Shown here: positions 1 through 7,654 of the stretch, piece after piece
Layout of the letters: every line of letters starts with the position of its first letter
Position numbering within the stretch: position 1 is the first letter of the stretch
NCBI RefSeq assembly: GCF_000211855.2
Contig: NC_015638.1
Location: 2,763,001-2,827,000 of the forward strand
Direction: 5' to 3'
Origin: Lacinutrix sp. 5H-3-7-4
GTDB taxonomy: Bacteria; Bacteroidota; Bacteroidia; Flavobacteriales; Flavobacteriaceae
Length of the DNA stretch: 64,000 bases
Translations under genes and position numbers: made by a program
Notes under the pieces: model-generated
Seen by the model: only the letters and a program-made list of their open reading frames with translations
What the model was told of the DNA's origin: nothing
Database searches by the model: none

Positions 1-2
1 AT

Positions 3-500
3 GACATTAACAGGCGATCAAATATTATAGCATTTGTTATTGTTGCAGTTTTTGTATTATTAGGAAAATATATTTTCGAGTTATTTAATATTAGTATTCC
101 GGCATTTAAAATTACAGGAGGAATACTAATATTTTTTATTGGCTTTGATATGTTACAATCAAAACGTTCTAACGTAAAAAGCCTTAAACATGTTCATGTT
201 GATGAGAATATTGCGGTTTCACCTTTAGCAATTCCTATTTTGGCAGGTCCAGGAACCATTGTTACTGCAATGAATTTTGTTGCCAATGTAGAAACTGTCC
301 ATATAATAATTGTAATTCTTATTTTTGGTTTAATGAGTTTACTAACGTATTTCACTTTTAGATTAAGTGATTTAATTGTTAGAATTGTAGGGAAAAATGT
401 GATTTCTGTTATAGGAAAGATCATGGGTTTAATTATTGCTATTATTGGTACAGGAATGATTATAAACGGAATAAAACTTTCTTTTGATTTTATAACATAA
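3..500 (+). CDS. MarC/UPF0056 family membrane protein (5' truncated by window edge)
   Basis: The frame is open from the first bases of the window, so the N-terminus lies outside; about 165 residues remain. They contain several hydrophobic membrane segments and the MarC-family signature with an SPLAIPILAGPGTI stretch in its middle. MarC proteins are small multi-pass inner-membrane proteins, once linked to antibiotic resistance but of unsettled function. An internal ATG at 150 is not the start, because family similarity continues upstream (segments such as KITGGILIFFIGFDM). The gene ends 21 bp before the next one on the same strand and may be co-transcribed with it. Confidence 0.85.
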   Translation, partial: DINRRSNIIAFVIVAVFVLLGKYIFELFNISIPAFKITGGILIFFIGFDMLQSKRSNVKSLKHVHVDENIAVSPLAIPILAGPGTIVTAMNFVANVETVHIIIVILIFGLMSLLTYFTFRLSDLIVRIVGKNVISVIGKIMGLIIAIIGTGMIINGIKLSFDFIT

Positions 501-521
501 ACCTAATTTACTACTGTTAAT

Positions 522-1118
522 ATGAAAAAAATCCTAATTCTATTTGCGCATCCAAAACTTGAAAAATCCAGAGCTAATTTATCTTTAATTAATCATATTA
601 ATGATAAAGAAAATGTGACTGTTCATGATTTATACGAAGAGTATCCAGATTTTCATATCGACGTTCCTAGAGAGCAAAAATTATTAGAATCACATGATAT
701 AATTATATGGCATCATCCTTTTTATTGGTATAGTTGTCCGCCATTAATGAAACAATGGATTGATATGGTTTTAGAGTTTAATTGGGCTTATGGTCCAGAA
801 GGTAATGCACTTCAAAATAAAACATGTTTAAATGCCATAACAACTGGAGGTTCTAAAGAAGTTTACTGTTCAGCCGGATATAATAGCTTTACTGTAAAAC
901 AATTTTTAAGACCTTTTGAGCAAACTGCTAATTTATGTGGAATGATTTATTATCCACCATTTGCAGTTATGGGAACACATAATCTTTCCGATGAAAAATT
1001 AAACGATTATAAAATTAATTATGGAAAATTAATCGATTTGCTTCAAAACAATTTAGCAATAAACGATTTTGAGAAAAAATCTTTTATTAACGATATACCA
1101 CAACTTAAAAACTCTTAA
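522..1118 (+). CDS. NAD(P)H-dependent oxidoreductase, KefF/KefG-like
   Basis: A 198-residue flavodoxin-like protein. It opens with the phosphate-binding KILILFAHP strand-loop and carries the HHPFYWYSCPPLMKQWID block typical of the NQO1/KefF/KefG (Flavodoxin_2) family, FMN/FAD-dependent quinone reductases that also act as ancillary subunits of Kef potassium efflux systems. The next gene, 4 bp downstream, is a KefB/C-type antiporter, which supports an ancillary role. Product type is secure; the partner assignment rests on context. Confidence 0.88.
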   Translation: MKKILILFAHPKLEKSRANLSLINHINDKENVTVHDLYEEYPDFHIDVPREQKLLESHDIIIWHHPFYWYSCPPLMKQWIDMVLEFNWAYGPEGNALQNKTCLNAITTGGSKEVYCSAGYNSFTVKQFLRPFEQTANLCGMIYYPPFAVMGTHNLSDEKLNDYKINYGKLIDLLQNNLAINDFEKKSFINDIPQLKNS

Positions 1119-1122
1119 TTAT

Positions 1123-3015
1123 ATGACAGGAAGTTTACTTTTTGAAGCTATCATGTTTTTGCTTGGAGCCATTATTTGTGTCTCTATAGCAAAGCGATTA
1201 GGTTTAAGTTCGGTTATTGGTTACTTATTAGCAGGTGTATTAATTGGGCCTTATGTTTTAGGTTTTATTGGAGAAGAAGGCGAAGATATATTGCATTTTG
1301 CAGAATTTGGAGTCGTCATGATGCTGTTTCTTATTGGATTAGAAATTGAACCTAAAAATTTCTGGAACATGCGGAAAACCATACTTGGTATGGGAGGCAT
1401 TCAAGTAGGAGGAACCATGTTGTTATCCTATTTGTTATTTACTTTTTTAGGTTACGATTGGGAAGTCGCTTTAGTGATTTCTATGGCTGTAGCATTATCA
1501 TCTACAGCAATTGCTATGCAAACCATAAAAGAAAAAGGTTTGATGGAAACTACTTTTGGAACTTCGGCATTTTCCATTTTATTGTTTCAGGATATTATAG
1601 TGATTTTTATGATTGGTATAATGCCATTATTATCTAATTCTAATACAGAAACAGAAACCAATGGACATGCTGAGTCTGTTAGTCTAATTGAAAGTTTACC
1701 TTTAGGACTTCAAACAATAGCTATTATACTATCGGTTGTAGTAATTATTGCTTTAGGGCGTTATGTCATTGTACCAATGCTAAGAAAAGTTGCAAAAACA
1801 GATGTAAGAGAATTACTTATTGCTGCAGCGTTTTTAATTGTTTTTGGTATTTCATTTATTATGGAATTGGTAGGTATAAGTCCAGCTTTAGGTGCTTTTT
1901 TAGGTGGTGTAGTATTATCTAACAGTGAGTTTAAACACGAATTAGAAAGCACTCTAGAACCTTTTAAAAACTTACTATTAGGTTTGTTTTTTATGGCAGT
2001 TGGCGCTTCAATAAACTTTATAGTTATTGCCAAAAGTCCGCTTACTATTGGTGGTGTTTTAATTGCTATAATTATATTAAAAGCGGTAGTTTTATTTGTT
2101 ACCGGTCGTGTATTTAATTTAAAATTAGACCAAAAACTGCTATTAACTTTTAGCTTATCACAAGTTGGAGAATTTGCTTTTGTATTGTTGTCTTTTGCTT
2201 TCGGTTTAAATATTTTAGAACAAGAGGAAATGGATATGCTGTTGGTAATTACAGCTTTAAGTATGGCTTTAACACCAATAATTAGTATTGTAAACGAGCG
2301 TTTTATTCTGCCTAAAGTTGGAACTAAAGAGTCTATTAAACGTCCAATGGATCATATTGCAAAATCGCAAAAAATAATTTTGGTTGGTTTTGGTAATTTT
2401 GGAAGTACGGTAGGTCGTTTTTTAAGATCGCATGGCGTAGAAGCTACTATTTTAGATCAAGATTCAAACCGAGTAGATTTTCTTCGGAAAATGGGATTTG
2501 AAGTGTATTATGGAGATGCTACACGTCTAGATTTATTAGAGTCTGCAGGTATTGCTGAAGCAAAAATAGTAATTATTGCTACTAATAGATTAAGTGTAAC
2601 TAAGGCAATTACTAAAATTGTAAATGAAAAATATCCACACATCGAGCTCATGATTAGAACTAAAAACAGAGAAGATGCTTACGAGTTATTAAATCTTGGT
2701 CATGAAAATTTTTATCGTGAATCTTTGGATACTTCATTGGCATTAGCTAGTGATGTTTTACATAAATTAGGTTTTAGAAAATATACTTTAAAGCGACAAG
2801 TGAAAAACTTTATTAAGTATGACGAAACAAGTTTAAGGCGCTTAGCAAAAGCACCAAAACGCGATGAGGAATATATATTTAAAGCCAGAAAAGAGCTTAA
2901 AGAACAAGAAGAATTATTAGATGCAGACTTTAAAAGAGGTATTGTAGACTTTGACAATCATTGGGATAGTGACCATATTAGAAAAGCTTTAGAAAAATCT
3001 AATACAAAAATGTAA
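1123..3015 (+). CDS. KefB/KefC-like CPA2 monovalent cation:proton antiporter
   Basis: About 630 residues. The N-terminal ~390 form a multi-pass CPA2 antiporter domain (GYLLAGVLIGPYVLG near the start, GISPALGAFLGGVVLSNS in the middle). A cytosolic TrkA-N Rossmann domain begins near residue 414 (ILVGFGNFGSTVGRFL, then GDATRLDLLESAGI) and a charged tail follows. It should couple K+ efflux to H+ entry under redox or electrophile control. The ATG at 1123 is preferred over an upstream TTG at 1069 that lies inside the preceding gene. The stop overlaps the next ATG (TAATG), indicating translational coupling. Confidence 0.9.
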   Translation: MTGSLLFEAIMFLLGAIICVSIAKRLGLSSVIGYLLAGVLIGPYVLGFIGEEGEDILHFAEFGVVMMLFLIGLEIEPKNFWNMRKTILGMGGIQVGGTMLLSYLLFTFLGYDWEVALVISMAVALSSTAIAMQTIKEKGLMETTFGTSAFSILLFQDIIVIFMIGIMPLLSNSNTETETNGHAESVSLIESLPLGLQTIAIILSVVVIIALGRYVIVPMLRKVAKTDVRELLIAAAFLIVFGISFIMELVGISPALGAFLGGVVLSNSEFKHELESTLEPFKNLLLGLFFMAVGASINFIVIAKSPLTIGGVLIAIIILKAVVLFVTGRVFNLKLDQKLLLTFSLSQVGEFAFVLLSFAFGLNILEQEEMDMLLVITALSMALTPIISIVNERFILPKVGTKESIKRPMDHIAKSQKIILVGFGNFGSTVGRFLRSHGVEATILDQDSNRVDFLRKMGFEVYYGDATRLDLLESAGIAEAKIVIIATNRLSVTKAITKIVNEKYPHIELMIRTKNREDAYELLNLGHENFYRESLDTSLALASDVLHKLGFRKYTLKRQVKNFIKYDETSLRRLAKAPKRDEEYIFKARKELKEQEELLDADFKRGIVDFDNHWDSDHIRKALEKSNTKM

Positions 3016-3896
3016 TGCAAAAAAAAGTACCGCAAATTGTTTTCGATTCTAAAAAACCAAAAAATAGTGGTATTGAAATTTTGACCATTGAAGGTCTTGC
3101 CTCTCGTAAAACCGAAATTATAGACCATAATCCAGAAAAAGCACATCAGGTTGCTTTTCACATGATTGTTTTTTACACGCAGGGAGAAAGCAAACAATTG
3201 GTAGATTTTGTATGGCATCCTGTAAAGGAAAATACCATTATCCATCTGTCTAAAGGGCAAATAAATGCCTTTCAATTTACTAAAAAATTAAAGGGTTATA
3301 TTTTATTATTTACGGAAGCTTATTTAAAAAAACAGATAAATAATTTACCAAAAAATGAATATTTAAGGTTGTTTAATACGCACTTATTTTCACCAAGTAT
3401 TCAAGTGCCACAATATTCTAATATTACACGTTATTTTGATTTGTTTTATGAGGAGTATAACAATCATACAGAAGATTTAAATCAGCAAAACACCTATAAA
3501 TCATTATATTCTATCATTTTCTCCAAGTTAGAAGGCTTAAAGCAATTCCAGCCTTTTCATTTAAAGCAATCTAAACAAGTTAATATCTTTTTAGATTTTA
3601 AAGCACTTCTAGAGCTTCATTTTAAAGCCAGTAGAAATGCAGATTTTTATGCTGAAAAACTTCATATTACTTACAAACATTTAAACACTATCTGTAAAGA
3701 CATTCTTTCTATAACAGCAAAGCAATATATAGATAGTTTTATTATACTTGAAGCCAAAAGATTGCTTATAAATTCAGATATTAAAAGTTCAGAACTTGCG
3801 TATGATTTAGGTTTTCAAGAACCCACAAACTTTGTAAAATACTTCAAAAAACATACAGGTTTTACGCCAAACAACTTCAAAAAGAACTATTTGTAA
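3015..3896 (+). CDS. AraC-family transcriptional regulator
   Basis: 293 residues: an N-terminal cupin-like sensor half and a C-terminal double helix-turn-helix from about residue 190 (ADFYAEKLHITYKHLNTICK, then SELAYDLGFQEPTNFVKYFK). Its start overlaps the antiporter stop by one base, so it is the last gene of the reductase-antiporter operon and may control it or the divergent redox genes downstream. It has the same architecture as the regulator at 10372-11250, and the two look like distant paralogues. The effector is unknown. Confidence 0.88.
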   Translation: MQKKVPQIVFDSKKPKNSGIEILTIEGLASRKTEIIDHNPEKAHQVAFHMIVFYTQGESKQLVDFVWHPVKENTIIHLSKGQINAFQFTKKLKGYILLFTEAYLKKQINNLPKNEYLRLFNTHLFSPSIQVPQYSNITRYFDLFYEEYNNHTEDLNQQNTYKSLYSIIFSKLEGLKQFQPFHLKQSKQVNIFLDFKALLELHFKASRNADFYAEKLHITYKHLNTICKDILSITAKQYIDSFIILEAKRLLINSDIKSSELAYDLGFQEPTNFVKYFKKHTGFTPNNFKKNYL

Positions 3897-3960
3897 GTTT
3901 AGGTTCGATATTTACCATTTTTGCACTCATATTTATCTCTATAGTAATTTTGTTAAAACT

Positions 3961-3994
3961 TAAATTTGTTTACATAAATACTTGTAAACAAGTA
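3961..3994 (+). promoter_or_regulatory. Promoter -7 box with HxlR/MarR-like palindromic operator
   Basis: TAAATTTG at 3961-3968 matches the Bacteroidota -7 consensus TAnnTTTG. Immediately downstream, at 3979-3994, lies a perfect two-fold palindrome TACTTGT-AA-ACAAGTA. It would cover the expected transcription start of the gene at 4017, the usual place for a repressor site. Half-sites of this shape resemble HxlR/MarR-type winged-helix operators. No such regulator gene is visible in the window, so the partner is unassigned. Confidence 0.6.
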
Positions 3995-4016
3995 ACATTT
4001 AAAAAATAGCAAAATC

Positions 4017-4382
4017 ATGAAATATCTATTAATTCTATTAACAAGCTTAACCTTAACGAGTTTTGCAAAAAAGGAAAAAAACATAAAACCTTATGTTATT
4101 GAAGTAACAACTTATAAAATTAAAGCATCTGTAAGTCATGCGAATTTCTGGATTGAAGACGCAAAAGTAGATACTAATTACACAAGTAAACAACCTGGTT
4201 ATATAAGTAGAGAAAGTGGTTACAATAAAGACACGAAAACATTTTTGGTAGTAGCTAAATGGAAAACAATGGAAGATGCAGAAGCTTCAATGGCTAAATT
4301 CATGAAAGATAAATCTGTAGCAGATTTTGCAAATATGATTGATGGAAGCACTATGAAAATGTCACGTTATTTAGTAAAATAA
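4017..4382 (+). CDS. Exported ABM-like (antibiotic biosynthesis monooxygenase fold) protein
   Basis: 121 residues. The first ~18 (MKYLLILLTSLTLTSFA) look like a signal peptide. The remainder resembles the dimeric alpha-beta barrel/ABM fold, with the pattern VVAKWKTMEDAEASMAKFM typical of small cofactor-free monooxygenases. It is first after a palindromic operator and ends in a hairpin terminator, so it is probably monocistronic. Substrate unknown; fold assignment is moderate. Confidence 0.65.
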   Translation: MKYLLILLTSLTLTSFAKKEKNIKPYVIEVTTYKIKASVSHANFWIEDAKVDTNYTSKQPGYISRESGYNKDTKTFLVVAKWKTMEDAEASMAKFMKDKSVADFANMIDGSTMKMSRYLVK

Positions 4383-4409
4383 AGTAGTAATGATTGATTG
4401 ATAGCAGTA

Positions 4410-4438
4410 GAAAAAGGTTGCCTATGGTAGCCTTTTCT
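4410..4438 (+). terminator. Intrinsic terminator
   Basis: A stem with arms GGTTGCC and GGTAGCC (with G-U pairs), flanked by A-run and T-run, lies about 30 bp after the stop of the gene ending at 4382. Confidence 0.65.
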
Positions 4439-4480
4439 ATTTAAATTAATAAAGTGAAGTACTTAATAAATTAAAAAATT

Positions 4481-4680
4481 ATGTCAGATATAAAAAAACA
4501 TGCCCAAAGTGTGGCGCTAAAGCAAAATATAAAGTAAAAGGAGATATAGAATCTTTTGAAGCTGTACAAGATGATGAAGCCTTCAAAAAAATAGGGCAAC
4601 TAAAAAAAGCAATGCAAAAATTTAAGGATAAAGCTGAAGCTCTAGAGAAAGAATTAGCCGAATTAAAATCTAAACTATGA
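4481..4680 (+). pseudogene. Small zinc-ribbon/coiled-coil protein gene, frameshifted at an A7 run
   Basis: An ATG at 4481 gives MSDIKK and then leaves frame at a run of seven A (4492-4498). In the next frame the sequence reads on as TCPKCGAKAKYKVKG, followed by a Lys/Glu-rich helix (KKAMQKFKDKAEALEKELAEL) to a stop at 4678-4680. One extra A would restore a ~66-residue protein with a CPxCG knuckle and a coiled coil. The downstream frame has no ATG, GTG or TTG start of its own before the Cys motif. The stop overlaps the next ATG (ATGA). It may be a true mutation, programmed slippage on the A run, or a sequencing error. Confidence 0.6.
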
Positions 4681-5054
4681 ATATAGCACAAAACAAAAAA
4701 AACGCTATCGCATTTTATAAAATGGCTTACGAAGGCAATCCAACAAAAGCAGTCGAGTTATATGTTGGAGACGAATATATACAGCATAACCCAATGGTTG
4801 CTGATGGTCCACAAGCATTTATAGATTATTTTAATCGTATGGAAAAAGAATATCCTGTTAAAACAATGGATTTTGTAAGAGCAGTTGCCGAAGACGATTT
4901 GGTAGCATTACATACACATCAAATCTGGCCAGATAACGACCAATATATAACCATGGATTTTTTTAGGTTTGATACCAATGGAAAAATTGTAGAACATTGG
5001 GATAGTATTCAGCAAATACCAGAAACATCTGCTAATAATAATACGATGTATTAA
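4677..5054 (+). CDS. SnoaL/NTF2-like protein
   Basis: 125 residues with the SnoaL-like/NTF2 alpha+beta barrel pattern: N-terminal helix NAIAFYKMAYEGNP, then YIQHNPMVADGPQAFIDYF, and C-terminal FFRFDTNGKIVEHWDSIQ. Family members are small cyclases, isomerases or binding proteins, often annotated as ester cyclases. The ATG overlaps the stop of the frameshifted zinc-ribbon gene and the next gene starts 8 bp after its end, so it sits in a tight operon. Substrate unknown. Confidence 0.8.
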   Translation: MNIAQNKKNAIAFYKMAYEGNPTKAVELYVGDEYIQHNPMVADGPQAFIDYFNRMEKEYPVKTMDFVRAVAEDDLVALHTHQIWPDNDQYITMDFFRFDTNGKIVEHWDSIQQIPETSANNNTMY

Positions 5055-5062
5055 ATAATTAT

Positions 5063-5683
5063 ATGAATATTATCAAAAAAAATTACGGTTGGATACTTGT
5101 CACCATTTTAGCTAGTTTACCATTATTGGTGGTTTTTAAAATGATAAACATTGAGTTTTCTAATGGTTTATCGTTTTCATTCGCAGAAAATGCAGTTGGA
5201 GAAGGACGTGCAACTGTAGAAATGTTATATCATGTTACAGGTGAGTTTGCTATACGTTGGATGACTGCAGTATTAACGTGTACACCTTTTTTTATAATAT
5301 TTGGTGTAGCAAATCTTTTTGTAAGACAAGCTATGGGAATTGCCACAGCAGTATGGAGTTTATTACATTTTATATTTTTTATGGCTGCTGAAGGTTTTAT
5401 GGAAACTTTCACACAGGTTAACTATGTGCTAGGATTTATAGCAATACTAATTTTAATTCCGTTGCTTTTAACATCTAATAGAAAAGCTATGAAGTTTCTA
5501 AAAAGTAATTGGAAAAAACTTCAACAATATGCATATGCTGCTATTTTACTGTCTTTAATACATGTTGCAATACTAGATAAAACATGGATTATTTATGCAG
5601 TTGTAGTTGGTTTGGGTTTTATAATTAGAATTCCTATAGTTAAGAATAAAATTTTAGAGAGTAGAAAAAACAGAACACATTAA
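5063..5683 (+). CDS. Ferric reductase-like transmembrane protein (MsrQ/YedZ-like)
   Basis: 206 residues with about six hydrophobic segments. The arrangement matches the YedZ/MsrQ haem-binding membrane domain: HVTGEFAIRWMTAVLTCTP, RQAMGIATAVWSLLHFIFF with a candidate haem-ligand His, LLLTSNRKAMKFL, and WKKLQQYAYAAILLSLIHVAI with another His. Such proteins pass electrons across the inner membrane. The neighbour just downstream is the N-terminal part of a flavin reductase domain that could have supplied electrons, but it is truncated, so the chain may be broken here. Confidence 0.75.
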   Translation: MNIIKKNYGWILVTILASLPLLVVFKMINIEFSNGLSFSFAENAVGEGRATVEMLYHVTGEFAIRWMTAVLTCTPFFIIFGVANLFVRQAMGIATAVWSLLHFIFFMAAEGFMETFTQVNYVLGFIAILILIPLLLTSNRKAMKFLKSNWKKLQQYAYAAILLSLIHVAILDKTWIIYAVVVGLGFIIRIPIVKNKILESRKNRTH

Positions 5684-5686
5684 ACA

Positions 5687-5947
5687 ATGAGTATAATAGA
5701 AAATATTCTAAAAAAAGTAGTGTTAGACCATGCTGTTTTAACCCAAAAGCAACAAATATCTCCTTCTGTTTATAAAGTGAGATTACAAAGTGAAAATTTT
5801 AAAACAATAACCTTTAAACCTGGCTATTTTTTACGCTTAGGCATTGGTATTGGTAATGATGATATTTCGTTTAAAGATAAAGTTAGAAGCTATTCTGTTT
5901 GGAATATTAATCAAACAGAAGGTTTTATAGACTTAGCAATTGTATAG
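5687..5947 (+). pseudogene. Truncated FAD-binding (siderophore-interacting/FNR-like) reductase, N-terminal fragment
   Basis: The 86 codons encode the start of an FNR-like beta-barrel: VYKVRLQSENFKTITFKPGYFLRLGIG and then RSYSVWNINQTEGFIDLAIV, including the FAD-contacting R-x-Y-S motif. The gene ends abruptly at TAG 5945-5947; the rest of the FAD barrel and the whole NAD(P)H domain are missing. In the +1 frame the sequence continues directly into the middle of an unrelated NmrA-type protein, so this looks like a deletion junction at about 5940-5950. Non-functional as a reductase. Confidence 0.7.
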
Positions 5948-6489
5948 TAGGAGCAGAGGAGAATAATGCTTTTAGTCCAGTTGTGCAAAGTAATAGGCAA
6001 ACCGAAAAAGATATTCAAAACTCAGGTTTAGATTGGGTTATTGGAAGAAACGGAATTTATATTGAGCCAGATTTAGAATATATTGAAACCTATGTAAAAG
6101 AAGGTGAAATAAGAAATTGTGCAGGTGATGGAAAATGCACTTACACAAGTAGAACAGCGTTAGGTTTTGCTTATGCAAATATGCTAACCGAAGCTAAACA
6201 TAGCCAGAAAATCTATAATTTAGTTGGAGAGGCAATTACCCAAACACAATTAGCTAATTATATAAATGAAGTTTACAACACCAATTTGGTTTATACACCG
6301 GTTTCTATTGATGCTTATAAAACGGAAAGAATAGCAGAGTTAGGTGATTTTATGGGTACAATAATAGCAGGTATTTACCAAGGTATTAGAAGTGGAGCAA
6401 ACAACGTAACTTCAGATTTTGAAACAGCTTCAGGTAGAGCACATAAATCTGCCTTACAAATTATAAAAGACTTTAAAATTGCGAATTAA
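5944..6489 (+). pseudogene. NmrA/QorB-like NAD(P)H-binding protein, C-terminal fragment
   Basis: From 5944 the frame reads IVGAEENNAFSPVVQSNRQ and on through TEKDIQNSGLDWVIGRNGIY to KSALQIIKDFKIAN. This is the C-terminal two-thirds of an NmrA/SDR atypical-family (QorB-like) protein. The N-terminal Rossmann GxxGxxG half and a normal start are absent; the only start is a GTG at 5983 inside the conserved region. It follows the truncated flavin reductase with no spacer. Most likely a remnant left by one deletion removing the 3' part of one gene and the 5' part of the other. Confidence 0.72.
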
Positions 6490-6528
6490 ATAAGTAAAAT
6501 ATGTCCATTAATAGCATTTAAAAAAATC

Positions 6529-7434
6529 TTATTCAGAAGCATATAAAATCAAGCAAACGCCAATCATGATCCCTAATAATGGAACCATTTTTTTACGTTT
6601 GTTTTTCTCTTTAAAAACCAATCCGCCAATTACAACAGCAATTATAATTTGACTACGTTTTATGGCAGAAAGTAGCATAATTAATGCATCAGGATCTTGT
6701 AGTGCTTTAAAGTAAAAATAATCTGCAGATTGTAATAAAATACCAACAGCTATAATAGACCATCTAAAGGTAAATGCTTTACGTTTTTCGGCATAAGGAA
6801 ACCACGTTATGGTTAAGATTGCCAATAAAATTATAATGGTGTATAAGCAAAACCAAAACTGTAAAGTTTGTGGATTTAAACTTAAATTCTGAATTAAAAA
6901 TTTATCATATAATCCACTAGAAGCACCTAAAAAAGTAGCTCCAATAATGGCAAAAACCCATTTGTTGCGTTTAAAATTTATGCCTTCTTTTTTACCAATT
7001 CTAGAATATAATATCACAGAGAAAATAATAAGAAAAAATCCAATCCATTGGTAAGCATTTGGACTTTCTTTATAAATTAATATAGCACCAATAAACGTAA
7101 AAAATGGTCCCGCAGATCGTATAGGAGTTACAATTGTTATGGGTAAATGTTTTAAAGCCTGATAAGCTAACACCCAAGAACTAGCCATTATCATAGATTT
7201 TATAAAAATAAAACTATGTGTTTTTGCTGTAATATCTTGAAAATCGTAACCTTTTTCTAAAGCATATTCTGGATTAAATTTTGAAAACAAATAAAAACCA
7301 GCTATAAATAAAAATCCGCTAGAAACAGTTCCTAAAAGTACCGGAAACACTTCGTTTCCTTGTACTGCATGTTTTTTACATAGATTGTGTAATCCTAAAA
7401 AAAGTGCTGCTAATAAGCCTAAATACATCCACAT
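6529..7434 (-). CDS. EamA/DMT-superfamily transporter
   Basis: 301 residues with ten predicted membrane helices in two EamA-like halves (first half around VTPIRSAGPFFTFIGAILIYKE, second around LLSAIKRSQIIIAVVIGGLVFKEK). This is the drug/metabolite transporter layout; the substrate cannot be read from sequence. It stands alone on the minus strand, convergent with the NmrA remnant and separated by about 220 AT-rich bases from the catalase gene. The ATG at 7434 fits the first helix (MWMYLGLLAALF). Confidence 0.85.
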   Translation of the reverse strand: MWMYLGLLAALFLGLHNLCKKHAVQGNEVFPVLLGTVSSGFLFIAGFYLFSKFNPEYALEKGYDFQDITAKTHSFIFIKSMIMASSWVLAYQALKHLPITIVTPIRSAGPFFTFIGAILIYKESPNAYQWIGFFLIIFSVILYSRIGKKEGINFKRNKWVFAIIGATFLGASSGLYDKFLIQNLSLNPQTLQFWFCLYTIIILLAILTITWFPYAEKRKAFTFRWSIIAVGILLQSADYFYFKALQDPDALIMLLSAIKRSQIIIAVVIGGLVFKEKNKRKKMVPLLGIMIGVCLILYASE

Positions 7435-7654
7435 GGCGCGAATATACTTTATTGTAGTGTTTTGTTTATATATCTATTTTCAAAATTTTTAAAAAAAACT
7501 AAAATCAAAACATTAACAAAATGTTAAAAAGAAACTATAATTAACAGATATAAAAATAATATTAACTCATATAATATTTAAAGTATTTGCTATCAAATAA
7601 TATAATTAAATTAGAGATATACATACATATAACACTAATAATTACTTATAAATC

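Noticed and set aside
1069-1122. TTG-initiated extension of the antiporter
   Set aside because: It lies inside the upstream reductase gene and is charged; ATG 1123 gives a normal first helix.
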